64,000 bases of DNA from Vibrio parahaemolyticus (GTDB lineage: Bacteria > Pseudomonadota > Gammaproteobacteria > Enterobacterales > Vibrionaceae), in NCBI RefSeq assembly GCF_900460535.1, contig NZ_UHIL01000001.1, positions 2,108,001-2,172,000 of the forward strand, given 5' to 3'. Position numbers and translations under genes: made by a program. The notes beneath the pieces were generated by a model. The model was not told the DNA's origin and made no database searches. It worked only from the letters and a program-made list of their open reading frames with translations. Positions 61,584 to 64,000 of the stretch are shown here, piece after piece; the first letter of the stretch is position 1; each line of letters begins with the position of its first letter.

Positions 61584-61611
61584 AAAACGCCTCCAGTACG
61601 GAGGCGTTTTT
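61584..61611 (+). terminator. Bidirectional terminator pabB / sensor kinase
   Basis: Stem aaaacgcctcc / ggaggcgtttt, loop agtac, 50 bases after pabB. T-run on both strands, so it can also end the convergent kinase operon. Confidence 0.9.
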
Positions 61612-61672
61612 GTGAGCGCTGTTTGTATGTACTTTAGCGTTTAGCCGTTAGCCGTTTTTTAAGAGGTAGCGT

Positions 61673-63373
61673 CTACTGCTCAAGCCACTTACACATGATC
61701 TGCTCAATATCGGTTGCGGTGTACGGCTTAGTGAGGATGTCGTCCATGCCTGAATCAATGCACTTTTGACGTTCTTCAATCGTTGTGCCTGCTGTTAAGG
61801 CGATGATAGGACGGTCGAAGCCTTTTTGTCGCAAGTGAGCCGTTGCTTCGTAACCATCCATTTCCGGCATTCGACAATCCATAAATATCAATTCGTAATC
61901 TTTGTTTTTAACCGCTTCTAGCGCTTCCAAACCATTGGCTTTTAAATCAGGAGTAATGTCGAGCTTTTTCAGCATCTGCGTCACAATGACTTGGTTCATT
62001 CGGATATCATCCACCACCAATATCGAGCGCCCAGCTAAGTCGCTTCGTTCGACAACAGCCAACTCACCCGACGCTGCGCCTTGAGCTTGCCCCTCTTTTA
62101 AAGGGATGGAGACTTTAAAGGTTGTACCTTTGCGCTCTTCACTTTCGAAACTGATCTCACCTTGCATTAAATCCACGAGGTTCTTACAAATCGCTAAGCC
62201 CAAACCTGAGCCTTCAAAACTGCGTTTTGCCGAGCGGTCAACTTGTACAAAAGGGTCAAACAACGAACTTTGCGCCGCTAACGGTATCCCAATTCCGGTA
62301 TCTTCCACCTCAAAAAACGCAGTGCCGTTTACCCACTCGACTCGCAAGACCACGCCGCCCAAATGGGTAAATTTGATCGCGTTCCCAATCAAATTAACTA
62401 AGATTTGGGTGATTCGTTCTAAATCGCCAATCAGAAACTCCGGAATGCCTAACTTCTTGTCGATAGAAAAATGAATGCGCTTCTCTGCCGCTTTCGCAGC
62501 AAATACGCCCGTAATGGCTTTTTCGAGATCATCCCACGCAAAAACCTTGTCGATAATTTCCATCATGCCAGCATTCATCTTGCTGAAATCGAGCAAGTCG
62601 TTGATGATGACGCGAAGTAAATCGCCCGACCGAATCAAATTACCGAGATATTGCCGTTGATCTTCTCCCAACTGAGTTTTGCTTAACAGCTCTGCGCTGC
62701 CGAGTACGCCATTTAGTGGCGTTCTTAACTCGTGGTTAATCATCGCGACAAACTCTTTCGTCGCTTTTTCTGACTCTTCCGCTCGCTTTCTTAGCTCGAC
62801 TTCACGTTCAAGGCTGAGGTGACGACTGATCACGCCGTGAACCAAATCAGAAACCAGTTCCATTTGTTTGGAGATAAAAGCTTGCTCAATTTGTTCCAAC
62901 GACACAGAAAATATCAATTCGCCAACGACTCGCTCATCAATGATGATGGGTAAATGTAGCGCCTCATTCTGCCAATTGGGTGTTCGAGCGATAGGTTTGT
63001 CACTTTTTAGATCCAAATGCCCGAAATGATGACGACGCAAAGAAGTGAGTTGGACAGGATCAAGGTATAAATACGAAGCGGTAATAACAGAATTGGACGT
63101 CAGTTGCTCAAGAAAACTGGCAATCATTGTCTCGTCGAAAGTGCTGGAAAGGAATGTCCGTCCAAACCGAATAAGCGTGGCATCAATTTTTTCTTCAAAC
63201 TCAAACTTGCGCAGATCGCTTTCCGATCGAAGTTCTAGCTTCTTTAACGCGACACTCAATTTTTGCGTCGATTCGTAGAGCTCATAACTTTTTTGCTCTA
63301 AAAGCAGTTCTGCCGCCTTTCTTGAGGCGATTTCTCGTTTGAGTTTCCTTTCTAATGAGGAGTTACCCGTCAT
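61673..63373 (-). CDS. hqsK: Hybrid histidine kinase, HqsK-type
   Basis: 566 aa from ATG 63373. N-terminal coiled coil and a GAF-like sensory region (about 60-195), then HisKA with the phospho-His in FVAMINHELRTPLNGVLG, HATPase with NLIGNAIKFTH (N box), DTGIGIP (G1) and GSGLGLAICKNL (G2), and a C-terminal receiver with VVDDIRMN, the phospho-Asp in LIFMDCRMPEMDG and ILTKPY. No transmembrane segment. Seven bases behind the H-NOX gene, as in Vibrio NO-responsive HqsK systems that feed the quorum-sensing phosphorelay through LuxU. The symbol is inferred from this context. Confidence 0.85.
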   Translation of the reverse strand: MTGNSSLERKLKREIASRKAAELLLEQKSYELYESTQKLSVALKKLELRSESDLRKFEFEEKIDATLIRFGRTFLSSTFDETMIASFLEQLTSNSVITASYLYLDPVQLTSLRRHHFGHLDLKSDKPIARTPNWQNEALHLPIIIDERVVGELIFSVSLEQIEQAFISKQMELVSDLVHGVISRHLSLEREVELRKRAEESEKATKEFVAMINHELRTPLNGVLGSAELLSKTQLGEDQRQYLGNLIRSGDLLRVIINDLLDFSKMNAGMMEIIDKVFAWDDLEKAITGVFAAKAAEKRIHFSIDKKLGIPEFLIGDLERITQILVNLIGNAIKFTHLGGVVLRVEWVNGTAFFEVEDTGIGIPLAAQSSLFDPFVQVDRSAKRSFEGSGLGLAICKNLVDLMQGEISFESEERKGTTFKVSIPLKEGQAQGAASGELAVVERSDLAGRSILVVDDIRMNQVIVTQMLKKLDITPDLKANGLEALEAVKNKDYELIFMDCRMPEMDGYEATAHLRQKGFDRPIIALTAGTTIEERQKCIDSGMDDILTKPYTATDIEQIMCKWLEQ

Positions 63374-63380
63374 ACTCTTT

Positions 63381-63920
63381 TTATTGTGCCTCCAGCCAAA
63401 ATCGAACTTGGCTTCCGTCTTCGATTTGGTTTTGATGCGTAATATGAATGACCTGTCCAAAGTGCGCAGCACAGCCTTTGAGCAACCCTAAACAAACATG
63501 CGCCATACACCTTGCACTATGGTAGTCGAACACCAGTTCTGACTGTGTTTCGCTGATAAAATCGAACTTAGGCGGATTGGCGTCTGGGTAAAGTTTTTTA
63601 ACTTCTACATGAATAAAGCTTTCTACATGTCGAACAAATTGAAAGGTATTATCGCACTGCTGCAAGCTTGCATGACTGGGAATGGAGCGTAGAAGGTTCA
63701 AAAATACGCTTTCACCAAACACTTCTTGTAACTGCTCTGGGGGAATATCAGAAACTTTGCTGAGATTGACGATCAGTTTGACTAAGTCTCGGTGATCATA
63801 GCTGCCGACAGAGGTATATACCCCTTCGTCATCGGAAAGTTCGAGCACTTGGTCAAGCACTTCAAGTCCAAATTTGCTTTCCACTAACTCCATGAACTCG
63901 GTAAAGATTATCCCTTTCAT
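63381..63920 (-). CDS. H-NOX heme nitric oxide sensor
   Basis: 179 aa, the full length of a stand-alone H-NOX domain. MKGIIFTEFMELVESKFG is the usual start. The proximal heme His lies in the FVRHVESFIHVEV helix followed by YPDANPPKF, and the Y-x-S-x-R motif binding the heme propionates is YHSAR. It binds NO through heme and should control the downstream kinase. Start ATG 63920; TTG 63926 sits better behind GAGG and adds two residues. The last 80 bases of the window are its leader. Confidence 0.93.
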   Translation of the reverse strand: MKGIIFTEFMELVESKFGLEVLDQVLELSDDEGVYTSVGSYDHRDLVKLIVNLSKVSDIPPEQLQEVFGESVFLNLLRSIPSHASLQQCDNTFQFVRHVESFIHVEVKKLYPDANPPKFDFISETQSELVFDYHSARCMAHVCLGLLKGCAAHFGQVIHITHQNQIEDGSQVRFWLEAQ

Positions 63921-64000
63921 TGGCAAACACCAACCTCATTGCAACGCCTTAAAAATAAGAATGGTGTATAACCCTATAAGTTTCAAATCAATATGCTTCG

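Noticed and set aside
1..64000. tRNA, rRNA, insertion sequences and prophage
   Set aside because: I saw no tRNA-like cloverleaf, rRNA segment, transposase frame or phage structural gene in the window.

Overview
The window is most of a sedentary chromosomal integron (superintegron) of a Vibrio, followed by its integrase gene and a conserved chromosomal flank. The assignment to Vibrio, probably the Harveyi clade (V. parahaemolyticus / V. alginolyticus / V. campbellii type), rests on recognition: an IntIA-type integrase, about 120-bp VCR-like attC sites, and a flank with tyrR, ycjF-ycjX, class I fumarase, pabB and an H-NOX/HqsK-type signalling pair. No database search was possible.

Positions 1-50816 are a continuous cassette array. 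I count 84 attC sites: most are 119-125 bp, and four are exactly 91 bp. One further cassette is cut by the left edge, so the array continues beyond the window. Cassette genes lie on the minus strand and read away from the integrase, with one clear exception (7229-7627, plus strand). Of the 84 complete cassettes, 58 carry a plausible gene and 26 do not. The gene-less cassettes fall into repeated families: A (8 copies), B (6), B' (2), C (3), D (5 near-identical copies of exactly 413 bp, two in tandem) and two singletons. Cassette proteins are small and varied: five GNAT acetyltransferases, two VOC-fold proteins, a RidA-like protein, two nucleotidyltransferase-fold proteins, a methyltransferase, DUF2867, DUF4145, DUF6404, DUF6864, DUF6979, DUF3955 and ASCH proteins, a Phd/ParE-type toxin-antitoxin pair, a T6SS amidase/immunity pair (Tae4/Tai4), HEPN-like proteins and many small membrane or secreted proteins. 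Many automated starts in such arrays would fall inside the neighbouring attC. I moved those starts to the Shine-Dalgarno-backed codon, often GTG or TTG.

Positions 50812-51994 are the integron platform: attI, a candidate cassette promoter, a LexA box of form CTG-N10-CAG, and intIA on the plus strand, divergent from the array.

Positions 51995-64000 are the stable flank: a DUF2947-like gene, an HD-domain nucleotidase-like gene, rimJ-like, tyrR, ycjF, ycjX, a small membrane protein and fumA on the minus strand; pabB on the plus strand; then a hybrid histidine kinase and H-NOX gene on the minus strand that probably form a nitric-oxide sensing operon. Clear hairpin terminators separate these units.

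The observations most worth following are: (1) two unrelated cassettes that pair a multi-TM protein with a tiny proline-rich peptide ending in glycine; (2) the five 413-bp D cassettes with a 16-bp perfect palindrome just upstream of a conserved 22-codon ORF; (3) duplicated gene bodies carrying different attC sites; (4) a pentapeptide-repeat gene split by an eight-base homopolymer; (5) an effector/immunity pair and HEPN-like genes that may form a defence or competition reservoir.
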